Assembly: GCF_011089885.1 (NCBI RefSeq)
Contig: NZ_JAANBD010000023.1
Span: forward strand, 1-64,000
Length of the DNA stretch: 64,000 nt
Source: Thioalkalivibrio sp. XN279
GTDB lineage: Bacteria > Pseudomonadota > Gammaproteobacteria > Steroidobacterales > XN24
Direction of reading: 5' to 3'
Shown here one piece after another: positions 15,370 through 24,073 of this stretch. Numbering within the stretch: the stretch's first letter is position 1; each line of letters opens with the position of its first letter. Position numbers and translations under genes: made by a program. The notes under the pieces were generated by a model. That model was not told where the DNA came from, ran no database searches, and saw nothing but the letters and a program-made list of their open reading frames with translations.

Positions 15370-16803
15370 CTAACTTTCTTCGGGTAGCGGATCCGAATCC
15401 GGGATGTCGCCAGCGGGGCTGCCCCGGGGATCGGGCAACGCCCGCTCGAACTCGGGCGCGAACAGGAAAGGGATGTCGAAGTCGAGCCGGGCTTCCGTGT
15501 AGCGATCGTCGATCGGGACGTCGTCGCTGCCGGCATGGGGGTTCCAGGTCACTGACAACACCTGCAGCCCCGGCGCAAGGCCGTCGAGCGGCACCACCCC
15601 GGTGAGGCCGCGCATGCCCAGGTCCAGCCGCTCGCTGGCGAGGAAACGGCCGAGATCGACGGGCTGCCCGTTCAGGGCCACGGACCACAGCCGCGCCAGG
15701 CAGGGGGCGCCGAGTCCCTCTTCCTCGCCGGGGCAAAGGCGCTCCAGCAGGAGGTTGTCGCGGATCGGCTGGTAGGGCAGGAACAGTCGCAGGTGGCTGC
15801 CACGCTGCTCGAAGCTGGGGATCATCGGCCGCGCGCGCAGGCGATCCTTGCCGTGGCGCATGTCCTCGTAAAAGCTGCTGCGAAAGACTGCTCCGGCGAA
15901 ATGCTGCTCCTGCTGGTCGTCCAGGTAGCGGAACTGGTCCGAGACGGTGAAGTTCACGGCGCGGTTGAAGCTGAACTGGCCAAGCACCACGATGGCGATC
16001 ACGGCCACCACGAACAGGATCATGGCGATGATCGGCCGGGTGTTGCTCTGCAGGGTCAGCTGCACCGGGAGCACCAGTCGCTGCGGCACCAGCCAGCCGT
16101 TGATCCTGCTGAGCACGCTGACCAGGCCCCGGAACCACGCCGCACGTTGCAGGGCCGGTACGCGTTGCGCCAGCAGTGCGTCGAGGATCCACAGCAGCAC
16201 GGCGCTGCCCGCGGCGACGGCCACCAGTCCGAGGGCCGCGGCATTGATGCCGAAATTCGTGGCGCCGAAGCGTGAGCCGACCAGGCCGCCGAGGCTCGCG
16301 GCCAGGGTGATCAACAGCACGATCCAGACGATGGCGAGCGCGATGACGCTGATGACCGCGAACAGGGAGGACGCGAGGCGATCGGAGCGTTCGATGGCGC
16401 TTTGCAGGTCCGGCAGGCGACGGCGGTAATTTTCCCGCGTGAGAGGCCCGATCCCCGGGGTGCGGTTCCAGTCGATGCCTTGCGGAAACACGGCGCGCAG
16501 GCCGATCAGCCCGACCCAATAGGCGCGCGCCAGCAGGTGCAGCAGGAAACATGCGCCCAGGCCGTAGCACAGGCCGGTGAGCAAGAGCAGCGCCGTGCTG
16601 CTGCTGACCACCAGGGTCACGGAAAGGTGCATGTAGGCGTCGGCGAACCGCTCGAACAGCCATCCCGGCAAGGTGAACAGGGCGAAGGTGGTCAAGCTCG
16701 AGATGATCAGCTCGAGCTCGTCGGTGCGATCGCGCAGGCGCGCCAGCTCCTCGCTGGACTCCGCCGTGTGCGTTCTGGGGTCCCTCTGCTCCTGCTCAGC
16801 CAT
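15370..16803 (-). CDS. Multi-pass membrane protein of unknown function
   Basis: This 477-residue protein begins with a charged cytoplasmic coil-like stretch (residues 1-30). It then has membrane helices near 38-60, 66-95, 150-172, 182-212 and 255-278, and a soluble C-terminal half of about 190 residues that should face the periplasm and contains two cysteines (LCPGEEEGL and APCLARL). The protein ends in an acidic tail. I recognise no family. The stop lies about 15 bp from the -35 of the XRE-regulated promoter. Confidence 0.7.
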   Translation of the reverse strand: MAEQEQRDPRTHTAESSEELARLRDRTDELELIISSLTTFALFTLPGWLFERFADAYMHLSVTLVVSSSTALLLLTGLCYGLGACFLLHLLARAYWVGLIGLRAVFPQGIDWNRTPGIGPLTRENYRRRLPDLQSAIERSDRLASSLFAVISVIALAIVWIVLLITLAASLGGLVGSRFGATNFGINAAALGLVAVAAGSAVLLWILDALLAQRVPALQRAAWFRGLVSVLSRINGWLVPQRLVLPVQLTLQSNTRPIIAMILFVVAVIAIVVLGQFSFNRAVNFTVSDQFRYLDDQQEQHFAGAVFRSSFYEDMRHGKDRLRARPMIPSFEQRGSHLRLFLPYQPIRDNLLLERLCPGEEEGLGAPCLARLWSVALNGQPVDLGRFLASERLDLGMRGLTGVVPLDGLAPGLQVLSVTWNPHAGSDDVPIDDRYTEARLDFDIPFLFAPEFERALPDPRGSPAGDIPDSDPLPEES

Positions 16804-16877
16804 GCGGCACTCCTCCTCGGCAAGCGCGGCCCGTGCGCGGGCTCGCAGCGTCCGGGCAAGGCTGCCACAATACCCGA

Positions 16878-17702
16878 ATGCATACCGTAGTTCCCCTGCA
16901 GCGCAGCGCTGCCAGCTGGCTCCAGAGACCCGGCCGCATCTGGCTGAGCTGGAGCATCTTCAATCCCAACGGCCCGACCGTGCATGCCCTTGGCCTGCGC
17001 GACACCGAGGTGTCGGGGCGGGCCGAGGTGTTTCATCGCTGGATGCATTTTCTCGGCGGAGAGGACCATTGCCTCGGCTACGTGGACACCCGCGCGGATG
17101 ACGTGGAGGCGCACATCGCTGAGATCTTCCGCCGCGCTTTCTCGCTGCAGCCCCCGCAGGGCTTTGCGCGCTTCCCCATGGTGACCTGCATCCCCAGCCT
17201 CGTGGTCTCGAACGTGTCCGAGGACTGGCAAGCCCTGTTCAAGACCTGTCTCGAGCAGAGCGCCGCGATACAGGCCGCGGACTGGGGGCGCGAGAAGTAC
17301 CTGCTGGCGAAATACGGCAACCGGCTGTTCGATCGCGCCGGCGAGGAGTTGCGGGAAGCCTACGAGAGAATGCGCCGCGAACAGGCCGCAGGTGACGCGC
17401 AGGCTGCCGAAAACCTGGACCTGGTGTACAAGCTGTATCAGCAGGTGCCGACGTTTGCCGAGTGGGAGCCAGGCCGCTACGTGACGCGCGGCCTGCAGGC
17501 GGGCGACTTCGAGGCCTGGTGGGACGCGATCACGGCAGTGAGCTTCTGGCCCCCGGTCACGGCCCAGGTGGCGCACGCCTGGAACAACGCCGCCAAGCAG
17601 ACCACGCTTCCTTGCCGGACGCCGATGGTGGAAGTGCGCGACTTCTTCGCCGCTTACGACCTGCCGATCTTCAGCGCCCTGTCCGTAACGGGTCAGGCGT
17701 AG
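16878..17702 (+). CDS. Conserved hypothetical soluble protein
   Basis: This 274-residue protein has no signal or membrane segment. It is rich in Trp and aromatic residues, with a helical middle (LREAYERMRREQAAGDAQAA). I chose ATG 16878; an upstream in-frame ATG at 16833 would add 15 residues that lie opposite the divergent gene's leader. There is no Shine-Dalgarno, and CACAAT sits exactly six bases ahead of the ATG, compatible with a leaderless transcript. Its end overlaps the convergent membrane-protein gene by 10 bp. Function unknown. Confidence 0.68.
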   Translation: MHTVVPLQRSAASWLQRPGRIWLSWSIFNPNGPTVHALGLRDTEVSGRAEVFHRWMHFLGGEDHCLGYVDTRADDVEAHIAEIFRRAFSLQPPQGFARFPMVTCIPSLVVSNVSEDWQALFKTCLEQSAAIQAADWGREKYLLAKYGNRLFDRAGEELREAYERMRREQAAGDAQAAENLDLVYKLYQQVPTFAEWEPGRYVTRGLQAGDFEAWWDAITAVSFWPPVTAQVAHAWNNAAKQTTLPCRTPMVEVRDFFAAYDLPIFSALSVTGQA

Positions 17703-19063
17703 CCGAACAGCGGCGGAAAGATGACCACCACCAACGTCGCCCAGGCAACGTAGACCGGGAGGTAGTCCGTCTGCCAGCGTTCCAGACGGGTGAAGGCTGC
17801 ACGGCCGCGCAGGAAAAGGATATAGAGCACTGCTGACCATGAGAGGTTGACCAGCAGTATCGCGTTCACGCCCAGCGCCGTAACGCGGTTGGGACTGAAG
17901 CCGAAGTCGGAAATGCGCGCGGCAATGGCCCACAACGCAACCGCATCGACCAGCAAGGCGCTCACCACCAGCAGCACCTGCGCGGTGTCGAACAGGCCGG
18001 GCGGCGCCTGGGGATCGCGTGCCGAGACGGAGTACAGCAGCAGCCCGAGCACGACCACCAGCAGCAGGTCGAAGGCGATGAGCATGTCGCGCTCGATGTT
18101 CACGCCGCGCCCGGTCCAGGCCAGCACCACCAGGAACGTGATGAGCACGGCGGCGAACAGCGGCGTGAACAGGCGTGTCAGCACCGGCGCCATGTTCTCG
18201 ATGACGCTCTGCTTGGCCTCCACCAGCCAGGCGGCGATCACTACGGCACCCATGGCGCCGCAAGGCAGCAGCCAGGACTCGAAGAAGGGCTCGATGTCGA
18301 TGCCGATGGCGGAGAAGATCAGCGCCATGAACGCGGCCAGCACGCCGCCGCCCAACGCGATCAGGACGAAATAGATGAACAGCTCGCCGGAGAAGCGGAT
18401 GAAGTCCATGCGCCCGCCGGTCTCGCGCCAGCGCGCACCGGCGTAGGCGACGCCCACCACCGCCCAGAGCGCGATCGGGAGGTGCAGCACGGCGAGCACC
18501 TCGGTGTGGCTGCCGGGCTGGAAGGGCCAGGCATTGGCGAACACCGCCGCGACCACGAAGGCTGCGCCCAGCCAGCGCCATGTGCCGGGCGCCAGCTGCC
18601 GTTTCCAGGCGAAATAACCGGTCAGCAGCGGCAGGACGAAAAACGACAGGTTCCGGGCATAGAACATCTCGTGCGCATTGCCCCAGGGCAGGCCGAACAG
18701 TTCCGGTAGCTTGATGGCGACGGCCGCCGCGATGGCCAGCAAGAAGGCTGCCCAGGCCTCGGACTCCCCGGCCGCCTGAGCCGGGTCGGCAGACGGCATG
18801 ATCACCAGCTGCTTCCAAAGGCGTTCGGAGTGCTCGCGCGCGAACTCCCGCGACAACGAATCGAGGTCGCCCATGCGCTTCACGGCGACAAGGAAGGCTT
18901 CTTCACTGTCGAGGCCGGCATCCTCGAGGTTCGCCACCTGCTCGCGCAGGTGGTCCTCCAGCTCCGCGACGTCGACCGCATGGATCACTTGGCGCCGGCG
19001 CAGGTAGTTGCGCCACTGGCCGATCTGTTCCTCGAGCGCTGCGGCGTGACCCGGGTGCGACAT
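17693..19063 (-). CDS. PadR-linked membrane protein with permease-prefix-like N-terminus
   Basis: This 456-residue protein opens with about 85 soluble residues (a VAELEDHLREQVANLEDAGL segment) that resemble the permease prefix domain seen on PadR-associated membrane proteins. About ten membrane helices follow, with no ATP-binding motif. It starts 3 bp after the PadR stop, with AAGGA inside the regulator's end, so the two form one operon. The cargo, if any, is unknown; proteins of this layout are often annotated only as DUF membrane proteins. Confidence 0.72.
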   Translation of the reverse strand: MSHPGHAAALEEQIGQWRNYLRRRQVIHAVDVAELEDHLREQVANLEDAGLDSEEAFLVAVKRMGDLDSLSREFAREHSERLWKQLVIMPSADPAQAAGESEAWAAFLLAIAAAVAIKLPELFGLPWGNAHEMFYARNLSFFVLPLLTGYFAWKRQLAPGTWRWLGAAFVVAAVFANAWPFQPGSHTEVLAVLHLPIALWAVVGVAYAGARWRETGGRMDFIRFSGELFIYFVLIALGGGVLAAFMALIFSAIGIDIEPFFESWLLPCGAMGAVVIAAWLVEAKQSVIENMAPVLTRLFTPLFAAVLITFLVVLAWTGRGVNIERDMLIAFDLLLVVVLGLLLYSVSARDPQAPPGLFDTAQVLLVVSALLVDAVALWAIAARISDFGFSPNRVTALGVNAILLVNLSWSAVLYILFLRGRAAFTRLERWQTDYLPVYVAWATLVVVIFPPLFGYA

Positions 19064-19066
19064 GCT

Positions 19067-19426
19067 TCAGGTTCCTTGAGGTAGAGGAGGGTCGACCGCG
19101 ATGGAGCGCCACAGGCCGCGCAGCGTGGCGTCGACCGCCTGCCACTGGCGGCGTTCTTCGGCAAGCTGGGTCCGCCCGTCGGCGGTGATGGAGTAGTACT
19201 TGCGGCGGCGGCCGGTCTCGGCGACGGCCCAGCGCGACTTGATGTAGCCCAGGCGTTCCAGCCGGTGCAGGACGGGATAGAGCATCCCGTCCGTCCACTC
19301 CATGCGTCCGGCCGAGAGCTCGCGCACCCGCTGCAGGATGGCGTAACCGTAGCTGTCGGATTCGGCCAGGATGGCAAGCACGATCGGCGTGGAGGAGGCG
19401 GCGACCAAGTCCTTGTTGATGTCCAT
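19067..19426 (-). CDS. PadR-family transcriptional regulator
   Basis: This 119-residue protein is a PadR winged helix. The recognition region ends in GMLYPVLHRLERLGYIKSRW, followed by the wing motif GRRRKYYSITADGRTQL and a short C-terminal dimerisation helix, as in subfamily-2 PadR. Such proteins usually repress an adjacent membrane-protein gene and themselves. I chose ATG 19426. The perfect palindrome 22 bp upstream is the obvious operator. Confidence 0.92.
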   Translation of the reverse strand: MDINKDLVAASSTPIVLAILAESDSYGYAILQRVRELSAGRMEWTDGMLYPVLHRLERLGYIKSRWAVAETGRRRKYYSITADGRTQLAEERRQWQAVDATLRGLWRSIAVDPPLPQGT

Positions 19427-19447
19427 GGCGCGGACTTTACCTTGAAG

Positions 19448-19476
19448 CCCTATACATAGCAATACTATGTATAGGG
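19448..19476. promoter_or_regulatory. PadR operator: 12-bp perfect palindrome
   Basis: CCCTATACATAG (19448-19459) and CTATGTATAGGG (19465-19476) are exact inverted repeats around a 5-bp spacer. The ATAC/GTAT core matches the AT-rich palindromes bound by PadR proteins. The site is AT-rich in a GC-rich genome and overlaps where the promoter of padR should lie, so it likely mediates autorepression. Confidence 0.78.
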
Positions 19477-19527
19477 CGGAGAACAGCGCCTCTGGGCTGG
19501 GGCCCGGGAGCAGGGGCCTGCCGTGCC

Positions 19528-21942
19528 TCAGAAATCCTGGGCGCGCATCTGCTCCTCGTAAACCCGGATATAGTCGCGGTAGTGCCGCGTGTACTTCTTG
19601 AAGTGGTTTTCCAGCGCGGTGAGCTCGCCCGCTGAGCCGCTGAAGTACTCGAGCAGGTCTTCCTGCTGGAACTCCAACAGCCGCCCGAGGTTGGGCGCCA
19701 CGTCCTCGACGTTGTAGAGGTCCATGTCCGAGTACTCGAGGATCGGCCGGTTGTCGGTATGCAGCGCCTGGCCGGCCACCAGCAGGTCGACGTCGTTCTC
19801 GCCCAGCAGCAGCATGCTGGCGAGCTCGTAGACGCTGTCGATGTCCAGGGTGCGCAGGTCCGGCGCGACCTGGACCATCTTGGCCCTCAGTTCGGGCAGG
19901 TCCACCAGCGTCCGCTCCGGCGTGCCCACCAGGATGATGAAATGCGTCGGGAACTGGGTGAAATACCAGGCGGTGGTGTGCGGGAAGACCGCATCGAACG
20001 TGGCGATGAGCGTCTTGAGGTCGTTGAAGGACAAGCCTCCGACCGGCAGCCAGGCCGCCGCGACCCCGGTGGGGCTGAGCGCGTCGCGCATGATCTCGAA
20101 ATATTCACGCGTATAGAGGTAGGGATTGCGCTTGTACTTGAGGTTGGTGACGTCGGTGACGATGACATCGAATTCCTGTTCGGTCGTGGCGATGTAATTG
20201 CGCGCGTCGTCGAGCACGATGTTGAGATTGGGATCCGCGTAGGAATCGTAGTTGACTGAGCTGAACAGCGGCGCGGCCTCGATGATCTTCTCCTCGATCT
20301 CGACCGCGTACACGTCGACTTCGTGCAGCAGCATGCTGCCCGAGGTGGTTCCGGTGCCGTAGCCCACGGTCAGTGCCGACCCGGGCTCCTTGGCCAGCAG
20401 CAGCGGCACGTGAGCCAGCATCCGCGAGTCGGCCAGCAGCACGATATCCGTGCCGGACACGTTCTGGCCATCGACGAACAGGCCGCGGTAATCGCCGCGC
20501 TCGACCGCGCTCACGGTGCCGGACAGGCCCTCGGCGTAGTAGATCACCTCGAAACCACCGGCTGCCGCGCGCATGTCGCGGCCCTTGAGCTCGGCATGGA
20601 AAGTCTTGCTGTCGGCGAACACGAGCAGGTTGGCGACGACGGCGACCACCAGCAGCGAGGCCCACTGCAGGCGCGCCGGACGCCGGCCCCGCAGCAGGAA
20701 GGCCAGGGCGATCAGCAGGCTCAGGTTGACCAGGATCAGCGTGGTGTTCCACATGCCGACAAAGGGGATGAGCACGAATCCCGTCAGCAGGCTGCCCAGC
20801 ACGCAGCCAAGCGTGTTGGAGAAAAAGGTGTTGCCGGCCTTGGCCCCGATGCGGTCCACGTCGTGGGCATAGATGCGCACGCCGAGCGGGAACAGGATTC
20901 CCATGAAGACGGCGGGGATGAACGACACCGTGAAGGCGAGCGCCATGCCGAGCGTCAGCTGGCTCGCCGGCGTCGCGTCCGCGAGCAGGAGGGTCAGCGC
21001 CTCGAACTGGCGGAATATCAGCAGCACGACGGCGCCGCTGAAGGCCGTGACGATGCAGACGGCGCTGAACCAGGCCTCGAGATCCTGGCGGCGGTCCACG
21101 GTGCGCGCGACGAACCAGGCGCCGACGGAGAACCCGAGCAGGAACCCGGCCAGGATGAGCGCGAAGGCCTGCGAGGTCGACAGCCCGTAGGTGGACAGGA
21201 TGCGCACCCACAGCATCTCGTAGCCCAGGCTGATGAAGCCGGTGAGAAACAGGAAGGCCAGCATGTACGTGTAAGGCGCCTGCCCGGCAGGAACGGGCTG
21301 GACAGCCTGCGAGCCGCGCTTGCTCAGCGCCACGATCAGGGCCACGAGCAGGTTGCCGCCGATGGCGATCATCAGCGTGCCGATGACGCCGAACAGGCGC
21401 ACGAACACGAAACCGGTCAGCAGTACGCCGGCACTGGCCCCCAGGGTGTTGAGGTAATACAGCTTGCTGAAGCTGGAGCCGAGGTTCTCCGGGTTGCGCA
21501 GGAAGTACTTGGCGAGCAACGGCATGGTGCCGCCGATCAGGAACACCGGCGGCAGCAGCACCAGCGTCGACAAGAGGAGGCGTGCGACGGAGAGCCCGTA
21601 GAAGCCGAGGTTGTTGTAGGCGTACTCGTAGAGGTAGCGGTAGACCGGCAGCGCCTCGATGACCACGTAGGCCAGCAGCGAAGTGGCCGCGATGCCGATT
21701 TCCACGTACAGGTAGACCCGCAACGGGTCGCGGATGCGCTCCGACCAGCGGCCGAAGAAATAACTGCCCAGGCCCAGGCCCAGCAGGAACACCGCGACCA
21801 CCGTGGCGACGGCGAAGCTGCTGACACCGAAAACCAGGCCCAGCAGGCGCACCCAGATCAGCTGGTAGATCAGGGCGGAGGCGCCCGAGATGAAAATGGC
21901 CGTGAAGAGCAGCCTGTTACTCAGGTTCAGAACCATCAGCAT
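19528..21942 (-). CDS. Membrane transporter-like protein fused to a spermidine synthase-like domain
   Basis: This protein of about 804 residues has an N-terminal part with some 12-14 membrane helices (residues about 8-460) and a C-terminal Rossmann methyltransferase-fold domain (about 490-790) like spermidine synthase. The cofactor glycine motif is VGYGTGTTSG, followed by the acidic EIEEKIIEA. In true polyamine synthases the active-site motif is DSTDP; here it reads DVTNL, so the second catalytic Asp is replaced and aminopropyl transfer is doubtful. Such fused proteins are common but biochemically obscure. Start is ATG 21942. Confidence 0.82.
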   Translation of the reverse strand: MLMVLNLSNRLLFTAIFISGASALIYQLIWVRLLGLVFGVSSFAVATVVAVFLLGLGLGSYFFGRWSERIRDPLRVYLYVEIGIAATSLLAYVVIEALPVYRYLYEYAYNNLGFYGLSVARLLLSTLVLLPPVFLIGGTMPLLAKYFLRNPENLGSSFSKLYYLNTLGASAGVLLTGFVFVRLFGVIGTLMIAIGGNLLVALIVALSKRGSQAVQPVPAGQAPYTYMLAFLFLTGFISLGYEMLWVRILSTYGLSTSQAFALILAGFLLGFSVGAWFVARTVDRRQDLEAWFSAVCIVTAFSGAVVLLIFRQFEALTLLLADATPASQLTLGMALAFTVSFIPAVFMGILFPLGVRIYAHDVDRIGAKAGNTFFSNTLGCVLGSLLTGFVLIPFVGMWNTTLILVNLSLLIALAFLLRGRRPARLQWASLLVVAVVANLLVFADSKTFHAELKGRDMRAAAGGFEVIYYAEGLSGTVSAVERGDYRGLFVDGQNVSGTDIVLLADSRMLAHVPLLLAKEPGSALTVGYGTGTTSGSMLLHEVDVYAVEIEEKIIEAAPLFSSVNYDSYADPNLNIVLDDARNYIATTEQEFDVIVTDVTNLKYKRNPYLYTREYFEIMRDALSPTGVAAAWLPVGGLSFNDLKTLIATFDAVFPHTTAWYFTQFPTHFIILVGTPERTLVDLPELRAKMVQVAPDLRTLDIDSVYELASMLLLGENDVDLLVAGQALHTDNRPILEYSDMDLYNVEDVAPNLGRLLEFQQEDLLEYFSGSAGELTALENHFKKYTRHYRDYIRVYEEQMRAQDF

Positions 21943-22131
21943 GAGCCCTCGGGCTGGGTTGGCTGTACCGGCGCCAGGCCTGCAACGGCAGGCACGACAC
22001 GCGTGGGCGAGCGGCCATATTACCCACGGAAAACGTGCCGTCGGGAATTCGCAACAACCCCTAGTGGAGCGATGGCCACGGGCAGGAAATGGGAATGGCG
22101 GGATTTCCGCCTGCAGTGCGTTAACCGGTAC

Positions 22132-22656
22132 ATGAACCTCTCGCACCAGGACGCCGGTCGCATCGAGCTCGAGCACGTGCCCGCCCAGTGGGTGATCGGG
22201 CTCGGCGCGGTGTGCTTCGTCCTCGTGATCGGACTCGTGCGGGCGCTGTTCGAGGGCGCCGTCCAGGGGGCACTGGTCGCGCTGGCGATGCTGGCCGCAT
22301 TGTCCTGGTTTGTCCTCACGCGCGTCTTCCGCCGCTTCCGGCTGGTGCTGGATCGCGGCACCGGAGTGGTGCGCGTCACCGCCAGCACGGTGTTCGGCGA
22401 AACCGAGACGACTTACCCGCTCGGCGACCTGCTGCGCGTTGAGGTCGACACCCGCTACGAAGAGGGCCACAGCGCTGCGCAGCCGACCCTCGCGCTGGTG
22501 CTGGCCGATGCCGGCAAGCCGCGCCGCGTGCGCCTCGACCCGTTCCGACCCCGCCCCGAGGACCTGCTGTGGGCGTCCGGGCGGATCAATGCGTGGCTGG
22601 GGACGGACCCCGACACGCGACAAGAAGCCAGCGATGCAGGAGAGTCGAGGCCATGA
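22132..22656 (+). CDS. Small membrane protein with PH-like C-terminal domain
   Basis: This protein of about 174 residues has two adjacent membrane helices (about residues 20-60) followed by a beta-rich domain (TGVVRVTASTVFGETETTYPL). That layout recalls bacterial PH-domain (DUF304-type) membrane proteins, though I cannot confirm the family. An in-frame ATG at 22072 is an alternative start; neither has a convincing ribosome site. Its stop overlaps the next gene's ATG (ATGA). The neighbour has the same architecture, so the pair may be diverged duplicates. Confidence 0.62.
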   Translation: MNLSHQDAGRIELEHVPAQWVIGLGAVCFVLVIGLVRALFEGAVQGALVALAMLAALSWFVLTRVFRRFRLVLDRGTGVVRVTASTVFGETETTYPLGDLLRVEVDTRYEEGHSAAQPTLALVLADAGKPRRVRLDPFRPRPEDLLWASGRINAWLGTDPDTRQEASDAGESRP

Positions 22657-23165
22657 AAGTCGTCACCAACACCCCGGAGGAGCTCGAACTCCTGATCGAG
22701 CTGCCGAAATTCATCCTCTGGTTCATGCTGGGCCCGATCGCGCTGTTCGGCGGGCTGTTCACGCTGGCGCTGCTGCTGGGCGGCGAGTTCCTCAATGCGC
22801 TCGGCACGGGGCTGGTGATCGGCGCCATCGTGGCCGTGGGCGGCTACTTCATCACCCAGCGCACCCGATTGCAGCTCAACGCTCGCGACGGCAAGGTGTA
22901 CCTGCTGCGCACTTCGTGGCTCGAGCGCCGCACGCACGACTTTCCCCTCGAGCACCTCGACGGCGCCGAGGTCGAGCAGCGCCAGGATCGCCGTGACCAC
23001 GATGGCGGCACGAACCGGCCGACCAGCACCGTCAGCCTGGTATTCAACAACACCCGCCCGGCGACCCGGGTGCCGCTCACGCTCTGGGCGGTGTCCGGCG
23101 GCGGCTCCGGCATGCTGGCGAACGCGATCAACGACTGGCTGCGCGAGCGAGCTCAAGATGCTTGA
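22653..23165 (+). CDS. Small membrane protein, sister of the upstream gene
   Basis: This 170-residue protein has two membrane helices (about residues 25-65) and a beta-rich soluble tail, the same plan as the gene before it, with a shared pattern TRLQLNARDGKVYLLR against LVLDRGTGVVRVTA. An AGGAGAG sequence lies upstream. The gene overlaps the convergent hydrolase by 38 bp. The two proteins may form a hetero-oligomer at the inner membrane; function unknown. Confidence 0.65.
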   Translation: MKVVTNTPEELELLIELPKFILWFMLGPIALFGGLFTLALLLGGEFLNALGTGLVIGAIVAVGGYFITQRTRLQLNARDGKVYLLRTSWLERRTHDFPLEHLDGAEVEQRQDRRDHDGGTNRPTSTVSLVFNNTRPATRVPLTLWAVSGGGSGMLANAINDWLRERAQDA

Positions 23166-23976
23166 GCAAAACTTCGTTCAGGTGTTCCGCCTGCCCGATC
23201 GGCGTCCAGTGGTCGCCGGGAAAGCGCTGGTAGCGCCACGGCCCGTCCACCCACTGCGCTGAACGGGTCATCTGCGACTCGAGCAGGAAGCGATCGCCCT
23301 CGGCCCAGATGCCCAGGGTCGGCGCGCTCGGCTTTGGCTGCTTCTGCAGGAGGATAGTCGCCACATTGGCGCGGTAGATGCGCAGCGCCGCGGTCATGCG
23401 GCCGGGGCGACGCAGTCGCTCGAGCACCTGCTGCTTGCGCGGATGCTGGAAGTAGCGGGTGAGGCTGAGCGGACTGTCGCCCTGGAGCAGCCGGTCGCTG
23501 ATCCCGGCGAGCAGGAAGTAATAGGTGTACCAGGCCAGCAGCTTCTGTTTCAGGCCGGCGCGGGCGTAGGCGGTGGGATGGCCGACGCCGAGCACGGCGA
23601 GGCTCCGGACTCGGTCGGGGAAGTGTCCCGCGAGCAGCCAGGCCAGCACCGACCCCCAGTCGTGACCGACCACGTGGGCCCGGTCGATGCCCAGTTCGTC
23701 CAGCAGCGCGACGTGATCGCGCACGATCTCGAGGGCGCGGTAGTCGCCCAGCCGGGGCGCGATGTCGGACTCGCCGCAACCGACGGTGTCCGGCGCTATG
23801 CAACGGTAGCCCGCCGCATGCAGGGCGGAAACCTGTTCCGACCACAGTCTCGCCTCGTCGGGAAAGCCGTGCAGCAGGAGTACCGTCGGCCGTGTCCCGT
23901 CTCCCGGCGCGGAGTCCAGGTAGGAGAGCGTGAGGCCGCGGTGATCGAAGTGGCGGCGCGGCGCGATGCTGTGCAC
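23128..23976 (-). CDS. Alpha/beta hydrolase (epoxide hydrolase / haloalkane dehalogenase-like)
   Basis: This 282-residue protein has the oxyanion motif LLLHGFPDEARLW and the nucleophile elbow GHDWGS. The Asp nucleophile places it in the epoxide hydrolase/haloalkane dehalogenase branch rather than the serine esterases. The catalytic His is in FPGDHWTPIGQ and a lid helix region spans about residues 150-200. The start is GTG 23976 with GAGG six bases upstream. It lacks the neighbours expected of OleB. Substrate unknown. Confidence 0.85.
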   Translation of the reverse strand: MHSIAPRRHFDHRGLTLSYLDSAPGDGTRPTVLLLHGFPDEARLWSEQVSALHAAGYRCIAPDTVGCGESDIAPRLGDYRALEIVRDHVALLDELGIDRAHVVGHDWGSVLAWLLAGHFPDRVRSLAVLGVGHPTAYARAGLKQKLLAWYTYYFLLAGISDRLLQGDSPLSLTRYFQHPRKQQVLERLRRPGRMTAALRIYRANVATILLQKQPKPSAPTLGIWAEGDRFLLESQMTRSAQWVDGPWRYQRFPGDHWTPIGQAEHLNEVLLKHLELARAASR

Positions 23977-24061
23977 GACGAACCTCGCGGGCTGGCGTTG
24001 CCGTGGCTCCCGAGTCTGCCACGGGACAGGTGTGCCTGCTACGGCATCCGCCTGGGCCGAC

Positions 24062-24067
24062 TATATT
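24062..24067 (+). promoter_or_regulatory. -10-like box of a possibly leaderless mRNA
   Basis: TATATT lies exactly six bases before ATG 24074, so transcription would start at the start codon. No Shine-Dalgarno is present. The -35 region is weak. Confidence 0.42.
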
Positions 24068-24073
24068 TGTGGC

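Noticed and set aside
16804-18818. 703-residue open frame on the minus strand
   Set aside because: It is an Arg/Gly-rich shadow of the PadR-linked membrane-protein gene in another frame, crossing the hypothetical gene and the 15370-16803 membrane gene.
20323-22071. Long plus-strand N-terminal part of the frame ending at 22656
   Set aside because: Antisense to the transporter/spermidine synthase fusion and rich in Gln/Glu/Arg shadow codons.
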